In this document: piece by piece, positions 38,101 through 50,210 of the stretch
Position numbering within the stretch: the stretch's first letter is position 1
How the letters are laid out: the number at the start of each line of letters is the position of its first letter
From: Ascidia mentula
Lineage: Eukaryota > Chordata > Ascidiacea > Phlebobranchia > Ascidiidae
Assembly: GCA_947561715.1 (NCBI GenBank)
Contig: OX387204.1
Location: 16,869,001 to 16,933,000 of the forward strand
Reading direction: 5' to 3'
DNA: 64,000 bases
Notes under the pieces: model-generated
Databases searched by the model: none
What the model saw: only the letters and a program-made list of their open reading frames with translations
What the model was told of the DNA's origin: nothing
Position numbers and translations under genes: made by a program

Positions 38101-40049
38101 TCATCAGTTTTGTGAATGTAATAATGGCCAACTATTTCGGTATTCCGATATTTGTTGTAAATATTTGTTTGTATTACCAGCGCTCAAGGTCTAATAAAAT
38201 CTCCAATCTTTACTTAATAAAGAAGATTACTTAATAACATTATTTTTTTCATAAGTACTTACAAAAATGGTTGTTTGAAGAACCTCGGGCCAATGACGGT
38301 TTAAATTAAAGAAAAAGGCAAAATTCCATATATTGTTTCAACTGAATTTCATGCAGTTGTGAGGCCAACACTAATTCCTGGGAACACAACATGATGATCA
38401 CCAACTATGCCGGACCTTACGTCGAATTCAAGTTTAATTCTTTCGTGTGGACGAGTCGTATTGACGGCCTCCAAGAGATTTACCCGCATTGTGAGGTCAC
38501 TGTGTGTCCCAACGCCATTGCCGAGTTCCAATGTCTGGTGGTAAGTCTTCCATAGCCGATCAAAATGCGACAAAATATTTAGTTGCTTTTTGATGATTCT
38601 TGGAAACCTAGCATATTAACGTTTTTAAATCACTGCTGAAGTTGTCGTCGTAATATTTTCTGTTTGTTTGTTCAGAGTCCATGTACAGGTAGCAGGAAAC
38701 GACGTGGTTTTTCCAACCAACTGAGAAGACAAACAATCAGTCTCGGTTCCGTTAAAGTACCGACTAAGAAGGAGTGCGACAAGGTAAACGAAAAAATCCA
38801 ACCCTTTGTGTCTAAACAACGCAGAAGTAATGCCATGCTTTCGTATGGCAAGGCAGGATCGCCCCACTGCGCAGGCCCTTTATATTTGGCGATCTCAACC
38901 CTCGTATTTTGATCATAGGATTCATAGCTTGGCTGCAATGCCTTAAATGCGAAGCCTGTGAACCTTTTTTTATAGGAATATTCCAACAGTCTTATAGGCA
39001 ACAAAAACTTGGTATTTGATTTTTTAAACTTGGTATAAAAATAACTCTTTGTATAATCGCGCTTAATAGACGGTGTATTGCGTTGATTGTGGACTAAAAA
39101 GTGAAAATAGGCTTTGGCCACCTGGTAACATAATGAATTACAGGTCTGTTTGTGTGGTGTAAGGTTTAGGTTGAAAAGAAACTTGTTGAGCTTTAAAACG
39201 TTACAAATATAATTGTGGGTCACCGTGCCATTAAGTGAAATTCGGACAGTTCTTTAAGATTGGAAAATGCTGTGCGAAATGTGCAGTATTCGGAAAAATG
39301 CACTAATTTAGGAGAAAGCAATGTTGTTGACGACTAAAACTTACCAAAAAACAGGAAATTTGACCGTTTGTTACAACGTCGCCTATATTTCCCTTATCGC
39401 CATGTTCGCTGATAAATCCAACATACAGTGTGTTAATACAATGCTGTCCTGTGTTGCGAATGGGGTTATGGGATAATCGCAGACGTCGTCAACAATTTCA
39501 TCGATAAAATAAAATACACGGAATCTCACAATCTGTATTTGTGTTTAGGAATGTTCGCATGACTGCACTCACGATGACGAAGGGATTCCTTACTGCACCT
39601 GCCCCCCAGATATGACGTTGGACACGACGGGAGTGATCTGCCTGGATAATTCCGGTAGGTTCAATGTTCTTGTGAAGAAGAAATCTCAATCTTAAATTTC
39701 TCGAGAAAATTCTTTTCAAGAACATTGCAACAAAAACACGTCAACAAAACTAAGAAAAAAAATAATACTACAAGAGAAAATGTCAGCACTTTAACATTTG
39801 CAATATAACGTGATTTTGTAGCGCATACAAGTAGCAAAAACACATACTTTGCACACAGAGTCGCACCTGAACGAGGTCATGCCCGACGTTTATTTCATCG
39901 TCCAACAACAGAAGTCCAACCCCTTCCCAACCCTGTTGATAGCTGCCCTGCTTATGACAGTAATTGTGCTTGGAATGATGTGGGTGCAAGAAAAACGTCG
40001 CCTGAAGGTTAACAGCGATAAGAGCGCTGAAGTTAACATGAAGATTTAA
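35118..40049 (+). CDS. ZP-domain transmembrane protein with EGF-like module (copy 1)
   Basis: Exons: 35118-35178, 35448-35504, 35782-35848, 36227-36389, 36660-36820, 37443-37614, 37880-37950, 38357-38540, 38676-38783, 39550-39654, 39859-40049, about 446 residues. The start encodes a signal peptide, MWRTAGLFLGCLALVFSHLG. The middle is a Cys-containing ectodomain with the layout of a zona-pellucida polymerisation module: an N-terminal half with CSFPGTAGDIVLDQFFGQC, then a C-terminal half with FNSFVWTSRIDGLQEIYPHC followed by the dense Cys segment CPNAIAEFQCLVSPC. GSRKRRG follows directly, the position and sequence of the consensus furin cleavage site of ZP proteins. Next come an EGF-like module (ECSHDCTHDDEGIPYCTCPP), a membrane segment (TLLIAALLMTVIVLGMMWV) and a short basic tail. 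The protein should be processed into a shed, polymerising ectodomain at the cell surface or egg coat. The ZP call is by pattern. Intact here. Confidence 0.7.
37116..37133. repeat. Poly-C tract
   Basis: A C-rich run next to the hammerhead element in the ZP copy 1 intron. The duplicate at about 50105 is much shorter. Confidence 0.9.
37230..37350 (+). ncRNA. Type I hammerhead ribozyme, copy D, with inverted half-motif upstream
   Basis: Hammerhead 37296-37350: AGCTGCA, CTGATGA, stem II GACAT-GAT-ATGTC, GAA, stem III beginning ACAG (37326) and closing CTGT (37339-37342), cut site C37343, then TGCAGGT, giving stem I with one internal mismatch. Stem III can extend by three TGT/ACA pairs past a bulged C. 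Relative to the other copies, stem II has C-to-A and G-to-T changes at paired positions, preserving the helix. At 37230-37263 an inverted sequence resembles the GAA to CTGTCTGC half. It is in sense orientation in the intron between ZP exons 5 and 6. Confidence 0.82.
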
Positions 40050-41623
40050 GTTGTGCTTTTACCTTTGTTAGGTGGAAAGATTTCAAACATTTCATCTGGT
40101 TAATTACCTCACATAATAAATCACCTCAAATCTTAAAATCAGCCAGCTGTCTTTGGTGTTATTGGTTAAAAACCTTCCACTTACTGTTTATGTTTTGTAA
40201 TCCCGACCAACACAGAATGTGTTATATTAAGGTTGACACATCAGAAATATATTTACAAAACTTTGCTCTGAATACAGTGCACGGGAACGTTACCTTGGTA
40301 TGATTTCTGTATTGTGGGTTTGTTTGTCGTAATAAACATATAGTTACTTGGAATCAACGTTTGTTTCAAATTGTGCTGAGTTTGTTGTGATATTATTCAA
40401 ATTATATTAATACCAAAAAGGGGGTATTTCGGTTGTAATTTTGAAACATATTATAAGTTGATGACGTATTCCACTCATTCCATGTCATGCAAAACATCCT
40501 TTTGAGTTCTGTGTTTCTTCAATGACGTTTTGAGTACCGCAAATATTTATTAGGACTTGTTCTATTCCTATGTGAAGTTTAAGCAACCATCATACAGACA
40601 GCTCAGTTGATATACTGCTAGCTCAGTTGATGTTTAGTCAGAAAAACATATTTCGCCTGACAAGATATCCTCAGTTTCTGTAACAGCCATGAACGTAAAA
40701 CGTAAACAAGAAACGCAAAGTCGTTCCCACAACTACGCACAAAGATTATTAGGTAAAACCTATTTACAGCCAATGTCACGGTTGATAATAATGGAAAAGT
40801 TTAGTAGCTGATCTAGCCAGTGTAGGCGGCCCCTAAAGACCACCAAGCGGTTTTGGGAGGACGCTTTAAGCCTCAGGTCTTTGTGAGATTGTAACGTAAT
40901 ATTGCATATGTAGGCTTGTTTGCAATGTTGCTTGAGTCGTGTTGTACCATCGCAGAGTCATGTTAATTTATTCTAATAAGGCATAAGAAAGGTAATCGTT
41001 CGCATACAATCTATTCAGGGTAGTAGTCCTGTCTTGGACAGGGAGTCGAAAAATTTCAGACTGCTATGATTCCAAGTTTGAGTACCACCCATACATACAA
41101 CTACGTCTGTGAATGTTAAAACCAAACTAACTATGCTTTTGAAGCAATTATTTTGGATATCTGGTAAATTTATCTATATACTCTGCCGACAAAGACGTCA
41201 CATGATTATGAATTTTTAGGCCAATCATCTGTAATATGTCTCGTATTCGACCAATATTTGTGTTGAGTTGAACACGAAGGCCACTGTGACCCGAACAAAC
41301 CACCCACGAAACAATTATTCCCACGGCAAAAGGCGAACAGAACAATGACATATTTGCATCATCGTTGGTAGTTACCTTTTTCAAAAGCCGTGACCAGGGA
41401 GTCTCTTCTATGCTTGTACTAACTTGGTATCGTTAACTCGGGTAACTTTGGCAGTGACCGATTACTTTCTCTGCATTCGCATGAAGGTAGTCGATATAGA
41501 AAACATGTTCTTTTTTTATATAATGTGTTCACAGTTTTCTTCAAAAACCAATAACAGGAGCAGTATTTTGTTAATTTCGACAGTTCCAACCTTAATGTCT
41601 TAGTATTTAGCATTCAAGTAAAG
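40050..41623. promoter_or_regulatory. Intergenic spacer between ZP copy 1 and lectin-receptor copy 1
   Basis: Contains AATAAA signals of the ZP transcript (near 40115 and 40331) and the upstream region of the receptor. Blocks around 40440-40630 (including GGACTTGTTCTATTCCTATG) recur near 48240-48430 and 61310-61510, so this spacer is part of the repeated unit. A short direct repeat of AGCTCAGTTGAT lies near 40600-40632. Confidence 0.55.
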
Positions 41624-44600
41624 ATGTCAAGAGCAGTAAACAGTTGTGTGATGATCTGGATATGTGTTTTGTTGATATCTCAAGAGTTTGGCTGTAAGTG
41701 TTTTATTTAACTATTTTGATTCAAGAAATGTACAAGTTCATTGTGAGCAAGGCAGTTATCGTTCCATTGTAGGTTCCTCATCGAAACCATGCACATATCG
41801 TTTCTTTTCAATGTCCAATGACAAACGAACTTGGCAGAATGCCAAGGAACGATGTATTGAGCTTGGTGGAAATCTGGCGAGCATTCCTGATGCCGAAACA
41901 CAAAACAGACTTATTCGTCTTGCAAACGACAAAAATAGAATGAGTAAAAAAACATTTGTACTAATTTAAATCTGTTTGGATATTTTTTCCAATAAAATTT
42001 ATCACGTCATTCAGAAACAGAAAGCAATTTTTTTTTCTTGTTTTCCAGCTTGTTTTTTGGGTGGTAGACGTTTTGGAGACAAATTTACGTGGCCGAACGG
42101 AGTTGTTTTTTGCCAGTGGAAAAGAACAGGTTTTCGTTTCGTAAATATTTTTCATGAATTATTGGCTGACCCATATTAATTACCATGATTAAAGTTGGAA
42201 TTTAAGTAAAAAAATTATTCAAAAACTTCTTATATATCCTATCTTATATTTTTAAACCAAGTGGACAAAGAACGAATAGATAACAATCATAACCATATTA
42301 GTCAAAAATATCCTAAGAAAACATGTGGTTTGTTTGTTACGATTCAAGGTGAAGGTTTGAATGGTGTGCCAATAATATCATGGACCGGTAAAGAATATAC
42401 AGCCTGGTTATATAACATATATCCCGGAACTGGTGAATGTGTTCTGCTTGTAAATTCTCTTAATTGGGGTTGGTATACTGGTGATTGCAACAAAAAATTC
42501 GACTATATTTGTGAATTCAAAGGTGGGTCTAATAATATTGTAATAATTAAACGACTGACATGATGCTGTTTGCAGATCAACCACGAAAAATCGTATTTTC
42601 GCAAACAAGATACTCTGCAATTGTCGGTGAAAAAATCATTATCAAAGGAAAAATTACCGAACCTTATATAGAAGCGCTAAGTATCAGAGCAATTTACAAC
42701 CTAAACAGACGGGTAACTTTAGCAACCAACTACACGGGTGTGGACTTCAGTTATTCCATCCAGGATATTAGTCCATCTCATTTTGGTAACATTACAATTG
42801 AAGCCATTGGAGTCGAATCGAAATGCAAATTTTCCAAGAGCACTTTTTTGAATGAAGGTAACAATAACAAGTTTGGTTAATGAAGGTGGGTTCCAGTACT
42901 GTAACATTCATTTACATGTACGCAGTAAAGATTGAGATTGACAGAAACAGAATAGTTGCGGAAAACTATGGAAATCATAAATCTGTTAGTTGCTTTTTAT
43001 CGGAAAACCGTCCCATCCCAATAACATGGATGAGGTATAAAACGTTTGTTGATACCTGTGATTACAACTGTGGAAAAAAGTTATTTGACCACGCACTGCC
43101 ATATAAAACACGTTTTAGATCTTATTTTCACACTGCAATTAGAAATATTTGCTATTAAATCCGTTGTACATGCAGCCCATTTGAGTAATATTTATCTTGT
43201 GGGTTAACCACACCCTAATCGTCTCTACTCACATGTATATAATCCTCAAAAGTTTGGGGCCCCTGATCTTAGTGAACAAAATATTTGTCCAGAAGAACTA
43301 GTACGTTTCAAAAGTAAATGCAAGAAGTCAATTTTAGTGAGGAAATGTGATAACAAGTGACATTTATTGCGCAGAAATGACGCAATGGTTACGAACAATA
43401 GTAGTTCCAACGTTTATCAATCTGTCAGCTCCTCCCGCAGTTCATCCACTCTTCACATAACAGTGACTGATGTGAGTGAATCGGGGAATTACACTTGCAT
43501 GGGAACAAATAGGATTGGATCTAAACTGGAAATGAAGTATTTGCAAGTGTTTGGTAATTCAACATTTTTTGTTTTTAATTTTTTTTTTAATTTTAACGCA
43601 ATAATAACGATTTCGGTCGCATAGATAGCCATGCATGTGCCAGACAAAGCACACTTGTAAACAACAAAAACAAAAACAAAAATCAAATATTTTTAAGGGG
43701 GCGATCTTCCCTTCTTCTTTCCGCCCCAGACGTACACAGCAAAATTCATGGATACATTTAAAGTAAAAATCATCTTGTTTTAGTTAAAGTAAACATAACA
43801 TTATCCAGAAGAAATTTGGACATGGAACAATGGGAGAATGTTACGGTTGATTGCACTTCGTATGGCAATCCCAGGCCTGTGGTTAATTGGTACAGGTAAG
43901 TTTTTCCATCATACGCTTGTTAAAAACATTAGTCCTTTTTAACAGGAAATTCATTGGTAAGATGTAAAACTTTACAGTGGGGTTTCTGCATAATTTTACC
44001 CTAATTTATGTAGAAATGAGGTTTTATTTTGTTCTTTATTGTTTTTTAGGAAAGGAAATTTGATGCCCAACGTTTTATATTCTGTGTCGGTTTCCCAGCA
44101 AGAATTATCGCAAGGTCGATACCACGTGACGAAACGCCTTCACTTTACAAAAGTGGACGCAACTTATGGCGGAGTTTACGAATGTTGGGCACAAAACCGC
44201 AAGGACACAAAACTGCTGTCTCGAACCAGAAGAGAAGTCACTCTGAAAGGTGTAGTAGTGACCATAAACTGTTCGAGTCTCAATTAAAATGTTGGTTGTT
44301 TTTAGTTCGTCCAAACATAACACTTTCTGCGTCAGAAATTATTGCGGAAAACTTTCACCAGCAATACGTTGATTGTGTCTCTTACGGGTTTCCAAGACCT
44401 AACGTTACATGGAAAAGGTAAACACATGATTTAGCATCAGTTCAACAAATTCGTAACTTTGGTTTTAAATTTTAGAAATAAATCTGTCATCGGAGCTACA
44501 ACTTCTAATATCTACACGAGTATTGTAAATAACACAAAGTATTTGCAAACAGCTCGATTAAATTTTATCATTGATAATGTTGCGGATTCCGGAAGTTACG

Positions 44601-47600
44601 TTTGTCAGTCAACAAATAATGATATTGACAAGGAGGAAAAGGCGTTTATAATTAGAAGTATCCTACTGCTATGATTTGATTTTTTTGTCATTTGTTAGTT
44701 AACCAATGCATCTACAGTACCAGCAAATATATCGGTTACTCAAACCAGCAAAGTTGTTAGTATTCCAGAAACGTTTACAATTGGTTGTGAATCCTATGGT
44801 TTTCCATTGCCGACAACATATTGGATTCGGTAAAGCGATTGGCAAAATGAAAACTTTGTTTCGTACTCCGTATATTCATGAAATCAACATTACGTTGTGT
44901 CCATAGAAATGATCATGTAGCAAACTGCACTACTAACACCTCCTCGGTTTGCCAAAAACGTACAACCGTCGGCGAATTCAAATCCATATCTTGGTTGAAC
45001 ACAAATATAAACCGCATAGAAGATGCTGGAAGTTATCACTGCAAAGCCTTCAATAAATTTGGTTTAAAAATGGTCTCAGAAACCTTTACTCTTCTTGGTG
45101 AAACTGTGATGTTTTTCGTCCTAAGAATCCTAACGATATTTAGTTATTTTAACATTTTTAGTTGAGACAAACATTTCTCTGACTACAAATTACGTCAGAT
45201 TGCTGGAAGGTGAATCTACAAACGTGACTTGTACTTCATTCGGATATTACACTCCTACTGTTTATTGGACTAGGTAAAAAATAACTATCGAAAAAAGCTA
45301 AGATTTAATCTTTTCTTTGACACTTTATTTTTAGATCTTTAGAAAACATATCGAATAAATCGTCAACACGAATATATTATGAAACATTTAACGTGGACAA
45401 ATTTCAAACGATAAGTGTACTGAATATAAATGTTGCCAATGTTAACGATTCTGGTATTTTTATCTGCCGAACTACATCAAATAACAAGAGATTACGTATT
45501 GTCGTTACAACCACACAGCAGGTTGCGTTTGCAGCTGGTATGTATGCTTGTCTTGTGAGCAATGTTACTTACACATGCAAATATTAATTCCTATTTATTG
45601 GGTTAGGTGTCAACGTATTTGTGTCAAAATGGTTTATTCCCACAGTTATTGGATTGTCTGTTTTGATTATTTTGCTCATATCTGTAGGTGTGGTAATCAA
45701 GTGGAGGTAAACTCTTCCGACCATATTAAATCAAAAAAATGTTGTCCTATTTTAATTATTTAATGTTTAGGGAAAAAATATGTGCAACTATTTACAAACG
45801 GAAAAGAAACGCACCAGAAACCTCGTTAAACTTGGAATTGAATAAAAGAGTGAGCTGGAAGTACTCCCCAGGTAATCGGAAGATAAAACTTTTTAGGAAT
45901 CAATCCGTTTCAAAAAAAGTTTGCTTTATAATTATAACCTTTAGAGGATGGGCCTGATGACATTTATAACACACGGATACGTAAGTTTTACTTGAGTGAA
46001 TTTTACACGAAGAGCGCAGATAATTCACACAAAGCAATCAAATCACAATATCAGGTACGTGTATAACTTCTGCTATTTATGTTGCCAAAATATTCATTTA
46101 GTATTTTTTGCTTTATTCACATAGAGTCATAGATTGTTGATACACAAATTATGTGGTATAATCCTTGCAGAAAATAAGAAGACAATCAAGAAATGCTTTC
46201 AGCATTGAAACAGCAAAAAACAACCCATGTCGAAATCGTTACAAGAATATTTTACCATGTAAGTTGTTGTTCATTGCACAACGCAAGGTTGGTTGACAGA
46301 TTCACAAACAATTTCTTGTCATAGGAACACTAATAACGGATTTACTCATGTTTTAGACAATGACATGTTTTATTTATTGAAGACGTATCTGCAAAAACTT
46401 ATGCCATCATCAGTTGAAAGGGGAGTGGTTGGTCTTTCTCCGTAGTGATATAAAGCTGACCTGACTGATGCCAGACTGATGATGATGGCATAAGTTTTAG
46501 CAACAATTTCTTAAACAAAAAAAATATGTGAATGCTTATAGCACTATGGGCTACTCTGTTTATTCTCAGAGTTACTTGTTGGAAAAATAAATGGTTTCCT
46601 TCCTCACATTCAATACTTCATTTTTAATAATTTGTCCAATAAATTAACTTATATGCAAACAGTACGAGGTAAATTGTCCCGGAAGGGTATTAAATATTTC
46701 TGCATGATAATCTTGTCAAAAATACATAACATTTACACCAATTATGTCCGTAGACGATTACAACAGAGTGCTCCTTCGTGGACTTGAGGGCGATGAAAAC
46801 GACTACATTAACGCATCATATGTGGAGGTTCGTCACCGTGCTGAATGTAGTGGAAAATAATCTGTTAACGTTTCTAATTAGGGTTTTAGGCAACCAAACA
46901 AGTGGATTGCAACACAAGGCCCCATCGATACAACTGTAAATGATTTCTGGACGATGGTTTGGCTACAAAAAGTCAGAGTAATTGTAATGCTCACAAATCC
47001 AGACCAAAATAAAAAAGTGAGTGCTTTATTATCAATTTAGATGCGTATTACTCAACGCTTTTCACTGTTTAGTCAAGGTGTGCTCTTTACTGGCCCCAGA
47101 GTTTCGCCCCCTTCAAACTGTACGGCCGTGTTAACGTGAAACTCCTGAAAGTCCTGAACAAACATGGTTTCATTGTCAGGAAAATGGCAATCGAAGAAGC
47201 GAACACCTTATATGTTTCGGTATAGTAGGATTAAATAGAAGTTCTTCGTTGTTGTTATTGTTGTTATATCGCTTTGAATCCAGGAACAGCGAGTTGTGAC
47301 TCACTACCAATTACTTGCTTGGCCCGGTTATGGAGTTCCACAAACAACAACTGACTTTCTCACATTCACAAATCAGGTTCAGAAGGAAATGGATCGCGTA
47401 AATCGAACTTTGCGAACTCAGGTTCCCACTGTGGTCCATTGTAGGTAAAAATAGTGATTATATACCTTGGTAAACTCAGTGACTGCGAAATAACCTTCAA
47501 GTATGTTTATCAAGCGGAGGTACCGGAAGAACTGGGACTTTCATTGGTTTTGTTTATTTGTTGGAGGAATTAAATCAAACTGGCTCAGTTGATGCTTTCA

Positions 47601-47851
47601 AGGCCGTTTGCCACCTGAGAGAGCAAAGAATGGAAATGGTGCAAAATGCGGTAAATGTGTTTCTTTTCCCCGACATATTTTAACTTGTGTTAACTTCATT
47701 TGTTACATTCATCTAGGAGCAATACATATTCTTGCACACCTTGATTGTACAAAGTGTTGAATGTTGCGAAACCCAAACAAATATTACTGGACTGAACGAA
47801 AATGTTGAGCAACTTAAATGGTTTGTGACCTGCATACAAAAAACTGATTAG
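41624..47851 (+). CDS. C-type lectin / Ig-domain receptor tyrosine phosphatase (copy 1)
   Basis: Multi-exon receptor that appears intact. Exon 41624-41693 encodes a signal peptide ([17 protein letters not shown]). A C-type lectin-like domain follows in three exons (about 41735-41952, 42050-42130, 42261-42521): [32 protein letters not shown], then [18 protein letters not shown]. One Ig-like exon (about 42573-42858) and five two-exon Ig domains come next, each split after a Trp-x-Arg and ending in motifs such as [39 protein letters not shown] and DSGIFICRT. The membrane segment is [21 protein letters not shown] (about 45640-45700). A single phosphatase domain holds [27 protein letters not shown] and the P-loop [10 protein letters not shown] (Cys and Arg present, split by an intron at 47454). 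The WPD loop reads WPG (47320-47328). No second phosphatase domain is seen. It likely senses glycans or neighbouring cells, but catalysis is doubtful. Confidence 0.85.
46394..46498. repeat. Foldback repeat in receptor copy 1 intron
   Basis: Arms AAAACTTATGCCATCATCAG (46394-46414) and its reverse complement with a 3-nt duplication (46475-46498). The same element sits at the equivalent site in receptor copy 2, so it predates the duplication. Confidence 0.75.
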
Positions 47852-48614
47852 CATAAAATGTAAATGCACTCACAGTTCACCTTCTTCAAGTGACGTCATC
47901 AACGAGATATACAGCTCGGTGAAGTTGTCTGATGACGTCATAGCTTCAACAAAGCCGACAAAGAATTGAACTCTTTAATATTCGGATTGTTTTTCTACGT
48001 TGGGATTTTTGGTGTTCAAATCCGCGGTCGGGACAATTGCCCAAATGTCACAATATCCGAAGAATCAGCTTAAAATTAACATTTCGTAATTGTGACACCT
48101 GTGACTCGACGAGACGCCGTTAGATATGTTTTAAAATTTGTGTTTCAAAATTGTCAAGCTTGTTGACGTAAATCTGCTTGGAATTGTACTTTTGAAAAAC
48201 ATTATAAGTTAATGACGTGAACCACTCATTCTATGTCATGCAAAACATCCTTTTGCGTTTTGTGTTTCTTTAATGACTTCAATGAGTTTAGCATCTTGTC
48301 TGGCTGCTACACCTGTACTTATGTTCAAGAATGCATTTTTTTATGTAAACCGAAATTAAAAATATTTATTAGAACTTGTTCTATTCCTAAGTGAAGTCTG
48401 AACAACGATCATACAAACAGCTCAGTTGAGGTCGTTCTTACAACTACGTGCAAAGGTTGAAAGGCAAAACCTATGAAGACCAGTTCTATTTTGTTAGACA
48501 ACTTTATCATGATCAAAGTTGGAATTCAAATAAAAAATATAATTAAAAAACTTTATCCCATATTTTCAATTCAAGTGGGCAAAGAACGAATAGATAACAA
48601 TCATAACTATATTA
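47852..48614. other. Spacer and receptor-derived fragment upstream of ZP copy 2
   Basis: After the receptor copy 1 stop lies a conserved stretch with possible further coding sequence (47893-47971). From about 48200 the sequence matches the region upstream of the receptor genes (compare 40440-40630 and 61310-61600). From about 48490 it matches the intron and start of the third lectin exon (compare 42190-42300), ending abruptly at 48615. Confidence 0.6.
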
Positions 48615-48640
48615 GGACTTTAAATTCGAGCGATGGAATG
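48490..48640. other. Duplication/recombination breakpoint
   Basis: At 48615 sequence matching the lectin exon (GATAACAATCATAACTATAT) switches without a gap to sequence matching the ZP third exon (GACTTTAAATTCGAGCGATG). At most a couple of shared bases (AG) lie at the join, suggesting non-homologous or microhomology joining. Confidence 0.85.
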
Positions 48641-49479
48641 ATTTCTTGTGGCGCCGCAAACACAACAATTACGTAAGTGGGAAATTTGGCGTAGGAAGTG
48701 TTTGAATGGGAGGTACTCTTGTTTTTGACACTTTATTTATGAAACAGGAGTTTGGAAGTCGCATGCGAGCTGATATTTAACCAGAATATCAGAAAATATT
48801 TCCCCAGTGCCGTTCTTCATTGCACTTCTTTTTCTTCTTTTCTAACATGTTTTTTAGACATTGCCAATAGAAAATGATCGCACAAATGTTTGGCACACGA
48901 TAGATAATACGCAACAAATACGAAACGTATGACAAGTTATGTACCCTCATTTTAATTTGTCATTTTTTGGTAGCTTTTAGCAGCTGGTCTTGATGTTATT
49001 TTAGTAAGTGGTTAGAAGTTGACCTGCTGTAAACAAGTCTTGATACGTATTAAAATTTTGCACTTTTTTAAAGGTTGACAAGCGAACTTTTGAGCAATTC
49101 GCCAATCAGTCTGATTGGTTCTTTCGATTTTCTGGACGCCTCACCCAGTGGTTCGCCTCCAAACTGCTCTTTTCCAGGAACAGCAGGGGACATTGTGTTG
49201 GATCAGTTTTTCGGCCAGTGCGCCTCGTCTGTGGAAGTAAGCGATTGTTGTGAAATTATTTCAGATATAACAATTTTATAATTGGCAGACTATCCCGGAT
49301 GTTTAAGATTGTTCACTTTTAAAAAGTGTTTTTTAAAATTCCGGCCTTTCTTTATTCAACCTTTTTTATCTTTTGATGATTAAAAACCGTAATACTTGAC
49401 GCAACGATTGATATTTGGAAAGTAAATTTCAATTGAAAATAAAGTTTTCTGTAATCCCTTGAAAACTGGCACCAATCAT

Positions 49480-49625
49480 TGCTTTTGAAATTTGTGTATA
49501 AGCTGCAGACAGATGGCCACTGTTTCGACCTAAAAGGTCTCATCAGTGCAGCTGGTGTGACTATAAGACGAACTTTGCAGACCAAACGGCCAAGCAAAGA
49601 CTTCCACTTTGTGGTGCTTTTGAAA
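49480..49625 (-). mobile_element. Hammerhead-bearing insertion in ZP copy 2 intron (copy B)
   Basis: TGCTTTTGAAA occurs at 49480-49490 and 49615-49625, flanking a 124-nt insert. The equivalent intron of ZP copy 1 (around 36630-36640) has a single such site and no insert, so the insertion happened after the duplication. The insert reads on the minus strand from CCACAAAGTGG through the ribozyme to TTATACACAAA. Confidence 0.88.
49501..49553 (-). ncRNA. Type I hammerhead ribozyme, copy B
   Basis: On the minus strand the 53 nt are identical to copy A: AGCTGCA / CTGATGA / GACCT-TTT-AGGTC / GAA / ACAG...CTGT / C / TGCAGCT. All core bases are intact. It is antisense to the ZP copy 2 transcript, so it would be active only in RNA from the other strand. 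Confidence 0.88.
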
Positions 49626-50210
49626 ACCCGACGTTTTTTGTATCCAGGAAAGCGGGAATTTGCTTGTGGTGAACTACACGTTGTGTGTATCACCCGTGGA
49701 TGACCCTGCCGCCGTCATATCACGTGATGTCTCAAGTCTCATCTACTTCACCTGCACGTTTGTACGCAACGTGACAATATCCGATCTACGCATCGACCCC
49801 CTCATCGAGTAAGTACGATATTTGATCAGAAGTAGGAGTTTTCCACATAAATTTCAAGCCAAAAAATCAAACAAAACACCAAAAAATCGGTGTTTAAGAA
49901 CTTCGGTGTTCAGTACCTCGGCATATTTCTACTACATGTAATCTAAGTGCTCGGCAATATGTGGTGCCTTTTCCTAACAGAGTCGATAAGTTAACGTTAT
50001 AAGCGGTGGGGGAATTCAAAGATTTTGAAAAGGGTTGAAAATATCGAACCAGTGTGAACAAGGTTGCCATAACAACCGGTCTACAAATTCTAAAAAGGGC
50101 TTTGCCCCCCCCAAATGGCACCAATTTTTATAAATATAAGATGTATAAACAACCAGGGCACATATCCAATTGCAAAAATCACGTTTATGCAATAAACCAA
50201 TAATGATCAA

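Noticed and set aside
46440..46500. CTGATGATGATGG near a receptor-intron foldback as a possible hammerhead
   Set aside because: No GAA segment or stem II follows; it is explained by the inverted repeat.
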